Shown here piece after piece: positions 43,322-53,700 of a DNA stretch of 64,000 bases. Each line of letters starts with the position of its first letter. Within the stretch, counting starts at the first letter, position 1. Under the pieces are notes generated by a model. It saw only the letters and a program-made list of their open reading frames with translations. It was not told where the DNA came from and made no database searches. The position numbers and the translations under genes are program-made. Source of the DNA: an uncultured Collinsella sp. (GTDB lineage Bacteria > Actinomycetota > Coriobacteriia > Coriobacteriales > Coriobacteriaceae); contig UQMK01000008.1 in the NCBI GenBank assembly GCA_900542085.1, forward strand, positions 1-64,000, given 5' to 3'.

Positions 43322-46300
43322 TTAGCGCCCGTCGCCGCCCAGCAGCGCCAGAACATCTTCGCGGGTAAACAGCGCCGACGAGATGCCGTCGCCGCCGAGC
43401 ACGCTGTTGACCAGGTCGCGCTTGGACTCCTGCATCTGCATAATGCGCTCCTCGATCGTATCCTTGGCGATGAGCTTGTACACGGTCACGGTATGTTGCT
43501 GGCCAATACGATGCGCGCGGTCGGTCGCCTGGTCCTGCGCCGCCACGTTCCACCACGGGTCGTAGTGGATGACCACGTCGGCCGCCGTCAGGTTGAGGCC
43601 CACGCCGCCCGCCTTGAGCGAAATCAAAAAGACCGGAACCTCGCCCGCTTGGAACTGCGCGACCATCTTGGCGCGGCCCTCCTTGGACGAAGCGCCCGTG
43701 AGCTTAAGAAAGCCGATGTCCTCCTTGGCCAAGCGCTTACCGATGATATCGAGCATGCCCGTGAACTGGCTGAACAACAGGATGCGATGCCCGCCGTCGA
43801 GTGCGCCGTGCACGAGCTCCATGCACGTATCGAGCTTGGCGCTCCCCGCCTTGTAATCCTCGTAGTGTAGACGCGGGTCGCAGCAGATCTGGCGCAGCTT
43901 GGTGAGCTCGGCGAGCACCTTGAGTTTGTCCTTCTTAAACTCCCCAGCCTCGCGGTGCTGCACCTGCTGGGCGATGCGGTCCTGGTTGGCCAGGTAGAGC
44001 TTGCGCTGCTCGCCGGTAAGCTGCGCCATGACGGTGTCCTCGATCTTCTCGGGCAGGTCGGCCACCACGTCTTCCTTAACACGGCGCAGCACAAACGGCG
44101 ACACGAGCGCTTGCAGGCGGACGGCACTGTCGCCCTCGGCATGCTCGACCGGGCTTTCGAATCGCTTTGCAAACGATTCACGCGTGCCCAGCAGGCCCGG
44201 CATCAAAAAGTCGAAGATGCTCCAGAGCTCGGATAGGCGGTTTTCGATGGGCGTGCCCGTCAGGGCAAAGCGCACGCCGGCAGGCAGGCGCTTGGCGGCG
44301 CGCGCCACCTGCGTGAGCGGATTTTTAATGTACTGTGCCTCATCGAGCACCACGCGGGCAAAATCCCGCTCGACGTACTCGTCGATATCGCGCCGCATAA
44401 GGTCATACGACGTCACGACCACGCTATGCTCGGCCACGCCGGCGATCTGCACGCGGCGTTGAGCCTTGGCGCCCACAATGGCGCACACATCGAGCGACGG
44501 GGCAAAGCGCTCCAGCTCGGCAGTCCAGTTGTACACGAGTGAGGCCGGGCATACCACGAGCGTGGGCTTGGTGTCCCCCGCCTCCACGCGCGCCAGAATA
44601 TGCGCAATCATCTGGAGCGTTTTGCCCAGGCCCATGTCGTCGGCCAAGATGCCGCCAAGGCCCAGGTGTTCAAGCGAGCCGAGCCACTGGTATCCGTCGA
44701 CCTGGTAGCCGCGCATCGTTGCCTTGAGCGATGCCGGCACCGTAAAGTCCATCTTGCCGAGCGTGTCCAGGCGCTCGACGGTACGGCGGAACGCAGCGTC
44801 GCGATCGGCCTCGAGCGCCGGCGTGCGTGCGAGCATGCTGTCGACGAACAGGGTGCTCGACGCGGGAAGCGACACGCCGTCGAGCAGGTCGACGGCATCG
44901 ACACCCAGGTCCTCGGCAAGGCCAAACGCGGCGCGCGCTCCCTCGTCCAGGCGAATGATGTCGCCGGACGTAAGGCGCGCAAACGTTTGATGGCGCTTGT
45001 ACGAATCGAGATAGACGGCAAGGTCCGCGGCCGAAAGCCCGCTCGCGCCCAGCTCGACATCGAGCAGATTGCTCTTAACGGTCGCACGAACCGAGAGCTT
45101 GGGCGCAGGGCGGACCGAGATCTGGCGCAGACGGTCGCTAAGCATGACCTCACCCAGCTCGGACAGGGCGGACAGGCCCTCGGTCAGCAGGCAGAACAAG
45201 CGGGCGTCATCGCGCTCCTCAAACGCCAGACCGCCCTCGTAGAAATCGAAGTACAGGGCCGCCGTATCCATAACGCGAAACTCCGCCACCTCGTCGCGGG
45301 GCGGCACACCGGGGCGCTGCTCTTCGAAGGGGCTGCCCGGAGCGCCCAGGCCAAAGAGATCCGCCGACCAGTCGCCGTAGGTAATCGTAATCTTGCAGGT
45401 CACGAGCCCATCGTCGACGCCGATTGCCATGGCAAAGCTCGGCTCGGGCGCCACGGTATCGAGCGCAGCGGGCGCGGTAAGGTCGGTATAGTCGCGCAAA
45501 ATGGGCAGCGCCATACGGCAGAACTCCCCCACCTGCTCGGCGGCAATATGGGCGGGCGTGCGGCACGGCAGCAAGCGCGACAAAAAAGGTGCGGCATGCT
45601 GAGCAAATGCAGCGTCGGTACGGCGCACGCGGCGCGTGTCAACCAAGTAGGCGGCATCGCCCGACGCAAAGCAGTACATATCGGCGGGCAGGCGCAGGTC
45701 ATAGCTACCACCAGCCGCCGGCACGATTTTGGCGGCAAGCAGCGGTGGGCGCTTAGCGGATGCCTCGTCCTCCCCTTGCGGAGACAGCTCAACCGCCACG
45801 TCGTAGGTGCGATGCGTCGTCATCCCCCGCGACCAGGCGGGCTCAAAGGAGATGGTCTGGCCGCGCAGCAGGTCCAGCACATATACGATGCTATGCTCGG
45901 ACAGCGGCAACTGACGCTCGGCAACAAAACCACTGCGGGCAAAGTCGTACGACGCCGAACGCGAGCTTGTGATGTCATCGAGATAGGCAACTGTCGTCAC
46001 AACAAGGTTGAGCAGCTTTGCCGATGTTTCGTCAAAGGCCTCAGGTGAATGGACAAACGTGAGCTTCTTGCCATAGGAAAACGTGCCGCCGCGCACGTAG
46101 GCATCGGCCATGCCGTCGATGTCCTTGACCACGTAGGAGACCGATCCACAGCGAATGCGGAACTCGAGCGCCCAGCTAAAGCGGTCAGCGAACAGCGGAT
46201 TGTAGTACGGCACCAACGAGGGCTCCAACGCCGCTTTGGGGGCCTCGGGATCAACGGCACCGGCAAGCTTGCGGCGCATGCTCGCCAGCTCATCCATGCG

Positions 46301-46786
46301 CGCGTCCGAAAGATCGGAAAGCGCCGCCACAAGGCTCGGGCTCGTGGGGACGGGCGCCGGGAAGGGAAAGTTGGGGTTGACGGCCGGCGCGGCGGACGCG
46401 GCGCGCGCGGGCTGTTTCGGCTGCGCCGTAAACGTGCGAACCGGCGTGCGCAAACCTTCGACGGGCTCGGCGCCGCTGGCATCCAAATACGCCAGCGCCG
46501 TGGCAATAGCGTGCTTACACATACCGGGATAGCGGTATGCGGCGGGGCAGTCGCAGTCGTAGTCGATAACCTCGTGCTCGTCCATGTCGAGCGCCACGTG
46601 CGTCTTGTACAGGTCACCGCGCGAGCCGCGCACCGAGCCTTCAACCGTCACGTTTTTGGAGAAGCGCGAGCCGCTGTCCTCGATCGACAGCACGGCGCCG
46701 TTGAGCATGAGCGAACGCCCCTTCATAAAGGTGCCGCTCAGCGCCGCCTCTTTCCGGAGCGCCTGCACAAACGTCCCCTGCGCCAT
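43322..46786 (-). CDS. SNF2-family helicase with SWIM zinc finger
   Basis: A 1154-residue Swi2/Snf2 DNA translocase. A SWIM motif (CDCPAAYRYPGMCKHA, about 78-95) is followed by a long divergent middle region, then the two helicase lobes: Walker A ADDMGLGKTLQ, DEAQYIKNPLTQ, ALTGTPIENRLSELWSIFDF, KAGGVGLNLTAAD and DRAHRIGQ. Such proteins remodel protein-DNA complexes or aid repair. ATG at 46786 has GGAGGAAG upstream. The dnaE gene ends 28 bases before it on the same strand. Confidence 0.92.
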   Translation of the reverse strand: MAQGTFVQALRKEAALSGTFMKGRSLMLNGAVLSIEDSGSRFSKNVTVEGSVRGSRGDLYKTHVALDMDEHEVIDYDCDCPAAYRYPGMCKHAIATALAYLDASGAEPVEGLRTPVRTFTAQPKQPARAASAAPAVNPNFPFPAPVPTSPSLVAALSDLSDARMDELASMRRKLAGAVDPEAPKAALEPSLVPYYNPLFADRFSWALEFRIRCGSVSYVVKDIDGMADAYVRGGTFSYGKKLTFVHSPEAFDETSAKLLNLVVTTVAYLDDITSSRSASYDFARSGFVAERQLPLSEHSIVYVLDLLRGQTISFEPAWSRGMTTHRTYDVAVELSPQGEDEASAKRPPLLAAKIVPAAGGSYDLRLPADMYCFASGDAAYLVDTRRVRRTDAAFAQHAAPFLSRLLPCRTPAHIAAEQVGEFCRMALPILRDYTDLTAPAALDTVAPEPSFAMAIGVDDGLVTCKITITYGDWSADLFGLGAPGSPFEEQRPGVPPRDEVAEFRVMDTAALYFDFYEGGLAFEERDDARLFCLLTEGLSALSELGEVMLSDRLRQISVRPAPKLSVRATVKSNLLDVELGASGLSAADLAVYLDSYKRHQTFARLTSGDIIRLDEGARAAFGLAEDLGVDAVDLLDGVSLPASSTLFVDSMLARTPALEADRDAAFRRTVERLDTLGKMDFTVPASLKATMRGYQVDGYQWLGSLEHLGLGGILADDMGLGKTLQMIAHILARVEAGDTKPTLVVCPASLVYNWTAELERFAPSLDVCAIVGAKAQRRVQIAGVAEHSVVVTSYDLMRRDIDEYVERDFARVVLDEAQYIKNPLTQVARAAKRLPAGVRFALTGTPIENRLSELWSIFDFLMPGLLGTRESFAKRFESPVEHAEGDSAVRLQALVSPFVLRRVKEDVVADLPEKIEDTVMAQLTGEQRKLYLANQDRIAQQVQHREAGEFKKDKLKVLAELTKLRQICCDPRLHYEDYKAGSAKLDTCMELVHGALDGGHRILLFSQFTGMLDIIGKRLAKEDIGFLKLTGASSKEGRAKMVAQFQAGEVPVFLISLKAGGVGLNLTAADVVIHYDPWWNVAAQDQATDRAHRIGQQHTVTVYKLIAKDTIEERIMQMQESKRDLVNSVLGGDGISSALFTREDVLALLGGDGR

Positions 46787-46814
46787 CACTTCCTCCAATC
46801 TCACCCCGGGTAGC

Positions 46815-49800
46815 TTAGATAACCATCACGCGGCCCTGGTTACCCACGATGGCCTTGGCCTCGGCCAGCAGCGGAATCGAGCGCGCGTTGACCTTGGCAG
46901 GTACCTCGGCGCGCAGCACGCGCCCGTCCACCTGCTCGATAAAGATCTCCACGCGGTCGCCGCCCGGGTTAGCGGTGAGCACCGTGGCAAGACGCGCCAT
47001 ATTGCCCTGGCTAAAGCGGCTGTTGGGCACCATGACCTCAAAGACCTTGGGCTTGTTGTTCTCCTCGTTGAGCTCAAGCGGCACGATCTCCTGCGCGATG
47101 ATCTGGTCGCCGCGGTCCGAGCGCTCAAGCTTGCCCTTGATGCGCACAAAGGCATCGGACAGCTGCGCGCCGGTCTCGGGATCGACCTCGCCGTACAGGT
47201 ACCCCTCGGCCTCCTTGTAGGTCTTGGGGAACACGACGACGGTGGCCTCGCCTTCCATGTCCTCGAGCTGCACGATGCCCATGGGGTCGCCGTTTTTGGT
47301 CACGCGCTTGGACACGCTCGAGACCATGCCGGCCCACCACAGCGCCTTACCCTCGGGAATCTCCTGGTTGATGGTACCGCCCGTGGGGTTTTGCACCTCG
47401 TAGCCGGTGTCGATCTGCGAGAACGAGAAGTCGCGCGCCTTGGCTAGCGCATACTCAAACGGGCGCAGCGGGTGGTCCGAGACATAGATGCCCAGAACCT
47501 CCTTCTCCTGGCTCAGCTTAAGGTGGCGGTCCCACTCCTGGCCGTCCGGATCGGGCACGCTCACCTCAAAGCCCGAGCCCTCAACATCGCCGAACATGTC
47601 GAAGAACGACGTCTGACCGCTCGCGCGATCCTTTTGGCGCTTCACGGCGGCATCGATGATGTTCTCGGGGTTGTTCTTGTCCACAAAGTGCATCATCTGG
47701 CGGCGCGGATACCCCGTGGAGTCAAAGGCGCCTGCCTTGATGAGCGATTCGATCACGCGGCGGTTTGCCTGGCTCGAGTCCACACGCTCGACAAAGTCGT
47801 GCAGTGTCTTAAACGGACCGCCCGCCTCGCGCTCGGCGATAATCGCCTGCGCCACGCCGGTGCCCACGCCGCGGATGCCGGCCAAACCAAAGCGCACGCC
47901 CTCCTTGGTGGCCGTGAACTCGGTACCGGACTCGTTGACATCTGGCGACAGCACGGGGATGCCGTCGTGACGGCATGCCGAGACGTAGTGAACGATCTTG
48001 TCGGTCTTGCCCGTGTAGGACGTCAGAACGGCCGCCATGTACTCGTGCGGATAGTGTGCCTTGAGCCACGCTGTCTGCATAACCAAGATGGCGTAGCCGG
48101 CGGAGTGCGACTTGTTGAAGGCGTAAGATGCGAACTCGAGAACATCGTCCCAAATCTTCTGGGCGACCTCGCGCGTGTAGTTGTTCTTGATGGCGCCGTT
48201 CATCCAGTGGTCGTAGGTGGTCTCGTCCGAGCCATCCTCCCAGTGGAGCACCGTCGACGTAAGCAGCTTGATCTTTTTCTTAGCCACGGGCTTACGGATA
48301 CGCGAGTCCGATTCGCCCTTGGAGAAGCCGCACATCTCAACGGAGATGAGCATAACCTGCTCCTGGTAGACCATGGTGCCGTAGGTTTCGCCCAGGATGT
48401 CGTCCAGGCGGTCGTCGTAGGAGACGGCCGGCTCCTTGCCGTTCATACGGTTGATGTAGGACGAAACCATGCCGGCGCCCAGCGGGCCCGGGCGGTATAG
48501 AGCAATCAATGCCACGACGTGCTTGTACTCGGTTGGCTTCATGTTCTTGATCGTGGCCGTCATGCCGGCGGACTCGACCTGGAAGACGCCGGCGGTGTGG
48601 CCGGAGCCCATGAGCTTAAAGATCTCGGGGTCGTCAAAGGGAATCTCTTCCTCTTTGATGTCGATGCCGAAGTTCTTTTTGATGTTTGCCTTGGCCTTGG
48701 AGATAACCGTCAGCGTGCGCAGGCCCAGGAAGTCCATCTTGAGCAGGCCCATGTCGGCAACGGTATGACCCTCGTACTGGGTAATCTCGACGCCGCCCTT
48801 GGTATCGAGCTTGGTGGGTACGTGCTCGTTGACGGGATCGCGGCAGATCAGAACGGCGCACGCGTGCACGCCCTCGCCACGGGTGAGGCCCTCGATCGAG
48901 AGTGCCGTGTCGATGATGCGGCGGGCGTCGTCATCCTTTTTATAGGCCTCGGCAAAGTCGGGGTTAAACAGATCCTCTTTGCCGGGTTGCTTTTCGAGCA
49001 CCTGCTTGAGCTTGACCTTGGGGTCGCTCGAGACCATCTTGGACAGGCGCTGGCCCATGTAGACCGGGTAGTCCAAAACGCGCGCGGCATCGTTGATGGC
49101 CTGCTTGGCCTTAATGGTCGAGTAGGTGATGACGTGGGTGACCTTCTCGGGGCCGTAGAGCTGGCGAACGTGCTCCACGACCTCGAGGCGCCGCTCATCG
49201 TCGAAGTCCATATCGATATCGGGCATCTCGGTACGCTGCGGGGACAGGAACCTCTCGAACATCAGGCCGTTCTCGAGCGGGTCGAACGCGGTGATGTTCA
49301 TGGCGTAGGCGACGATAGCGCCGGCGGCCGAGCCACGGCCGGGGCCGACGCCGATGCCGTTGTCTTTGGCCCATTGCACGTACTCGGCAACGATGAGGAA
49401 GTAGGCGGCAAAGCCCTTGTCGCAGATGACCTTGTATTCGTACTCAAAGCGCTCTTTGATGTTGACGCCACCGATCTCGCGCGTGGCCCAGTCGTCACCA
49501 TAGTGCTGGCGCAGGCCCTTCTCACACTCGCGGCGGAACTGGCTCTCGTGCGTCTCGCCGGGATCGAGCAACGGGAAGCGCGGCAGGATGATGGAGTCCC
49601 AGTCCAGCTCCACGTAGCACTTGTCGGCGATCTCGAGTGTGTTGTCGCAGGCCTCGGGGCAATACGGGAACATTGCCCGCATCTCCTCCTCGGTCTTCAT
49701 ATAAAACTCCGAGCCGGTCATGCGCATGCGGTTGGGGTCGTCGACCTTGGCGTTCATGCCAATGCACATGATGACGTCCTGCACCGGCGCGTCCTCGCGG

Positions 49801-50618
49801 CGCAGGTAGTGGAAATCGTTGGTGGCGATGACCTTGACGCCCACCTGCTTGGCGACATCGATGAGCGTGCGGTCCATCTGCTCGTCGGTCAGGCCGTTGT
49901 CGGTGGTGATGCCGTGTTCCTGGATCTCGATGTAGAAGTCGCCGGGCTCGAAGGTGTCACGGAAGGTCTCGGCCCACTTGATGGCGCCTTCCATGTCACC
50001 GCGGTCGATGTACTTGGGAATGATGCCCGCGATGCAGGCGCTCGTGCAGATCATGCCCTTGGCGTGGCGGCGCAGGTTGTCGAGCGTCACGCGCGGCTTG
50101 TAGTAAAAGCCCTGCACGGCGGCCTCGGAGACCGTCTGCATCAGGTTGACGTAGCCCTCCTGGTCCTTGGCCAGAAGGATCATGTGATAGAGCTCGGGCT
50201 TGTGGTCGCGGGCGAGCGTCTCGTCCGGCGTAAAGTAGACCTCGCAGCCAAAGATGGGTTTGATGACCAGGGGCGGCTTGAGCTCGTCGATGTTGCCCTT
50301 CTCGTCCCACATGGCCATGTCCTTCACATACTGGGCATGCTCGCGCGGGTTTTCCTCGGGATCGGGCTCCACCAGCTCTTCGCGGCGGTCCTTTTCCAGA
50401 AAGGCCTTGTCGTGACTCCAGGTTTTGTACTCGGGCGTGTTGTGGTTAACGGCGTCGCAGGCCAGCGCCAGGTCGGGCACGCCGTACATGTAGCCGTGGT
50501 CGGTAATGGCCACGGCGGGCATGCCAAGCTCAACGGCACGGTTGACCATATCCTGGATACGGGTTGCGCCGTCGAGCATGGAGAAAACAGTGTGATTGTG
50601 CAGATGGACGAATGCCAT
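46815..50618 (-). CDS. dnaE: DNA polymerase III alpha subunit
   Basis: A 1267-residue replicative polymerase. N-terminal PHP domain (FVHLHNHTVFSMLDG, AITDHGYMYG), palm with the acidic PDIDMDFDDERR and GPGRGSAAGA, finger region, helix-hairpin-helix (FGLAGIRGVGTGVAQAI), OB fold near 1090-1170 and a shortened C-terminal tau-binding part. Metal-binding His and Asp of the PHP site are visible. ATG at 50618 follows GGAG; a longer frame upstream has no ribosome site. Confidence 0.97.
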   Translation of the reverse strand: MAFVHLHNHTVFSMLDGATRIQDMVNRAVELGMPAVAITDHGYMYGVPDLALACDAVNHNTPEYKTWSHDKAFLEKDRREELVEPDPEENPREHAQYVKDMAMWDEKGNIDELKPPLVIKPIFGCEVYFTPDETLARDHKPELYHMILLAKDQEGYVNLMQTVSEAAVQGFYYKPRVTLDNLRRHAKGMICTSACIAGIIPKYIDRGDMEGAIKWAETFRDTFEPGDFYIEIQEHGITTDNGLTDEQMDRTLIDVAKQVGVKVIATNDFHYLRREDAPVQDVIMCIGMNAKVDDPNRMRMTGSEFYMKTEEEMRAMFPYCPEACDNTLEIADKCYVELDWDSIILPRFPLLDPGETHESQFRRECEKGLRQHYGDDWATREIGGVNIKERFEYEYKVICDKGFAAYFLIVAEYVQWAKDNGIGVGPGRGSAAGAIVAYAMNITAFDPLENGLMFERFLSPQRTEMPDIDMDFDDERRLEVVEHVRQLYGPEKVTHVITYSTIKAKQAINDAARVLDYPVYMGQRLSKMVSSDPKVKLKQVLEKQPGKEDLFNPDFAEAYKKDDDARRIIDTALSIEGLTRGEGVHACAVLICRDPVNEHVPTKLDTKGGVEITQYEGHTVADMGLLKMDFLGLRTLTVISKAKANIKKNFGIDIKEEEIPFDDPEIFKLMGSGHTAGVFQVESAGMTATIKNMKPTEYKHVVALIALYRPGPLGAGMVSSYINRMNGKEPAVSYDDRLDDILGETYGTMVYQEQVMLISVEMCGFSKGESDSRIRKPVAKKKIKLLTSTVLHWEDGSDETTYDHWMNGAIKNNYTREVAQKIWDDVLEFASYAFNKSHSAGYAILVMQTAWLKAHYPHEYMAAVLTSYTGKTDKIVHYVSACRHDGIPVLSPDVNESGTEFTATKEGVRFGLAGIRGVGTGVAQAIIAEREAGGPFKTLHDFVERVDSSQANRRVIESLIKAGAFDSTGYPRRQMMHFVDKNNPENIIDAAVKRQKDRASGQTSFFDMFGDVEGSGFEVSVPDPDGQEWDRHLKLSQEKEVLGIYVSDHPLRPFEYALAKARDFSFSQIDTGYEVQNPTGGTINQEIPEGKALWWAGMVSSVSKRVTKNGDPMGIVQLEDMEGEATVVVFPKTYKEAEGYLYGEVDPETGAQLSDAFVRIKGKLERSDRGDQIIAQEIVPLELNEENNKPKVFEVMVPNSRFSQGNMARLATVLTANPGGDRVEIFIEQVDGRVLRAEVPAKVNARSIPLLAEAKAIVGNQGRVMVI

Positions 50619-50719
50619 GTAATGAGCTCCGATGCGGGTTCGTGATCTTAGGGTTACGATTCTACCGCACAGCGCGGACGGCACCCGAACCTAGCCCAAA
50701 CCCACACGGCTCCTCTTGC

Positions 50720-50786
50720 AGTTGCGGTGAAATAGTTCCCGCTTGGGCCACCTGGACCGCAATACAGGAACTATTCCACCGCAAGT
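50720..50786. repeat. Palindromic repeat, copy A
   Basis: Arms GTTGCGGTGAAATAGTTCC and (reverse) CTTGCGGTGGAATAGTTCC around a 30-base loop. It shares TTGCGGTG(A)AATAG with the repeats at 61860 and 63385 but has diverged arms. It lies directly after the addA stop codon. Confidence 0.75.
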
Positions 50787-50796
50787 TATCTGAGGG

Positions 50797-53700
50797 CTAG
50801 AGGTTGTAGGTGACCACTTGAGGTTCGGCGGGTTCGACGAAGATGGTTGGATTCGCCTGCTCCACGCGGACGAACTTGACGGTCACGACCTCAAAGCCCG
50901 CCTTGTGCAGAACATCCGAATAGACGCGCGCCTGCAAGGCGTGCTTCTCCTGCAGCTGCTCCGGCGTCTCGTCCGGCGTGCCACCCGTCTTGTAGTCGAT
51001 GACCAGTGCGCGCGACGGATCCGCCGGGTCGGTTGCCAAGGCATCGATGGCACCCTCGGCATAAGCACCGTAGCGAGCGATGTCCTTGTCCTCGCAGCCC
51101 AGCGAGAAGAACGGCACCTCGGCGCGAACGCACGGCCACGCGAGCAGGTCGGCACGAACAGCCGACTTGAGCCAGCGGTCCAGGGCAACGTCGAAGCGTT
51201 CGCGCTGCTCCGGCGTCAGGCACCACAGGCGCGCCAGCGCATCGGCACGCTCAGCGGGCAGCGCATCGGCACCCATCTCGATGAGCCACTGGCAGGCGGC
51301 ATGGAACGCCGAGCCCAGCGCCATGGGGTTGCCGGCGGGCTCAACGGCGGCCACGTCTGCATCCGTCATCTCGGAACCATCCGACTCCGCATCATCGCCC
51401 GCCTCGTCCATGGGCACATGTGCCTCAGCGGCACGGTCCTCCGACTCGGCATGCAGCGCCGCGGCAATTGACGAGTAGCTATACGAATCACGCATCGGAT
51501 ACGGACAGATGCCCATGCGCACGCCCACCGCCTGGGAATACACAAGCTCAAACGAATCGGGCTCGGGGTCGGCAGGACCGGGCACAGTTGAGTGCGCAGC
51601 ATTATCGGCGACATCGACATCGCCGCGAACAAGCCTGCCCTCGGCATCCAGCGAAGCGTTAGCCTCAAACGCTTGCTCGCCAAACGTAAAGTCCGCCAGC
51701 GAGATAAGCTCGTAGTCGCCCGGCTTGGAGTTGTCGAACACCAAACGGTCGCTATCGAGTTGCGGCATGTCCAGACTGTCGGTCGGCAGGATGCGGCGCA
51801 GCACGTCGTAGGTCAGATCGGTCTCGACGTCGAAGGTCGGCGCCGTCACCTTGCCGCGGCTCACGCCGGCGTCCATCGCCAAGATCACCAGCTCGCGCGC
51901 ACGCGTCATGGCGACATAGAGCAGACGAGCCCGCTCCTCGAGCGAAAGCTGCAGGTCGTCGTTGCGCAGGCGGGCAAATGCCTCGGCGGGAGAGCCCGTC
52001 GCGCATACGTCCTCCATGAGCTCCGGCGGCAACCACAGCGACGTGCCCTTGCCCTTAAACGCGTGTTCAAACTGCTTTTTGACGTCGTCGCCCTTCACGA
52101 AGGTACCGTCGGCGAGCTTAACGCCGTCGAAGCGTGCCGGCAGCGCCACGACCTGCGCTCCGCCCTCGACGCGACCCATCTGTGCCGCACCCGAGGACTT
52201 ACGCACGCCAAAGCACTCGGCGACTGCCACGACCGGATATTCCAGACCCTTGGACGCATGCACGGTCATGATGCGCACCGCGCCGTCACCCTCCTCGTTG
52301 AGGGCGCCCGGGGCCTCCTTGCCCGCCAAGAAGCGGTCGAAGGCGAGCGCGATGGAGCGCGGAGAATTGCCGAGCTCGGCCTCTGCCTCGGCCACGGCGT
52401 CGAGCGCCTTGAGCACGTTGGCGGCAATGGCCTTGCCCTCGGGGCCGCGCTGCGCCAGACGCACGAACCAGCCGGAGGCATTGACCACGTCGCGCGCGAT
52501 GGCGGCGAACGAATCACGCCCCACGCGACGCAGTGCGTAGCGCAGCACCTCGCGGGCGCGCGTTACGAGCGGCAGGTTTTGCAAACCCGGCACATCGGAA
52601 TCGCTCATGATGCCCATGTCGATATTCCGGCGCGAGGTCTCCCCCGTCTGCTCGTCGAGCTTGGTCGCCAGCGCCAGGAACTCCTGGGCGCCGAGTGCAA
52701 ACATCGGCGAGGCCAGCAGCGGCATAAGACCCTGCGCCGTATCGGCCGGATTGGCAAGCGCGCACACCAGGGCGCGCACCGTCTGTACTTCGACTGCCTG
52801 GGCAAAGACCGAGCCGCCTGCGATCACGCAGTCGAGCCCTTGGTCGCGGAAGGCCTGCGCATAGACATCGGCATTGGTCATGCGCCCCAGCAGCAGCACC
52901 ATGCTGCCCTGAGGTTGTTTTTCATCGGCAAGCGCGCGGAAACGCTCGGCAATCGCGCGAGCTTTCGCCTGCGTTCGCTCCTGCGTGTTGCCACCGGCAA
53001 CGAACAGCGCCTGGCGGCGCGAAGCCTTCGCCTTGAGCTTGTCCTTGCGTTTGTCGCTCGGTTCAAGATCCAAGAACCCCTGCATCAAACCACCGGTGTC
53101 GCCGTCAAAGACGCGCGCCACATAGCGCAGCACCTCGTCGTGACTGCGGAAGTTGCGTACAAGCTTAACGAGCTCGCCGGCGGGGGCATCGGATGCGACA
53201 GCCGTCACGGGCGCAGCAGAGGAGCCCACCTTGCGCTCCTGACGACGGAACACCTCGACCTCGGCACCACGGAAGCGGTAGATCGACTGCTGTGCATCGC
53301 CCACGGTGCACAGCGCACGCTCGCCCGCGCCCGTCAGATAGCGAATCAAATCGACCTGCATCTGATCGGTATCCTGGAACTCATCGATCATGACCATCTT
53401 AAAGCGGCCCTCATAGGCAGCTCGAATAGCCGGGTAGTCGCGCAGCGCCTCGTACGCCATGCGCAGCAGGTCGTTGTTATCGAGCGCGGACTGGCCGGCC
53501 TTGAGCGCGCGGTACTCCGCCTCCACAGCGCGGGCAAGCCCCACCAGCGCATCGAGCGCCGGGCCGCCGCAGGCAAGCACGATATTGATAAACGCATCGG
53601 CGGCCTCGGCCTTGAGTAGCTCCACCTGCTCCTTAGGAAACGCCTTGCTCGCCCGAGGCATACTGCACGACATCATGAGTCGCGCCGCATCCTCCATGGT

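Noticed and set aside
41141..53619. Long plus-strand frames opposite NadE-like, dnaE and addA genes
   Set aside because: Same antisense effect; the minus-strand frames carry all recognisable motifs.
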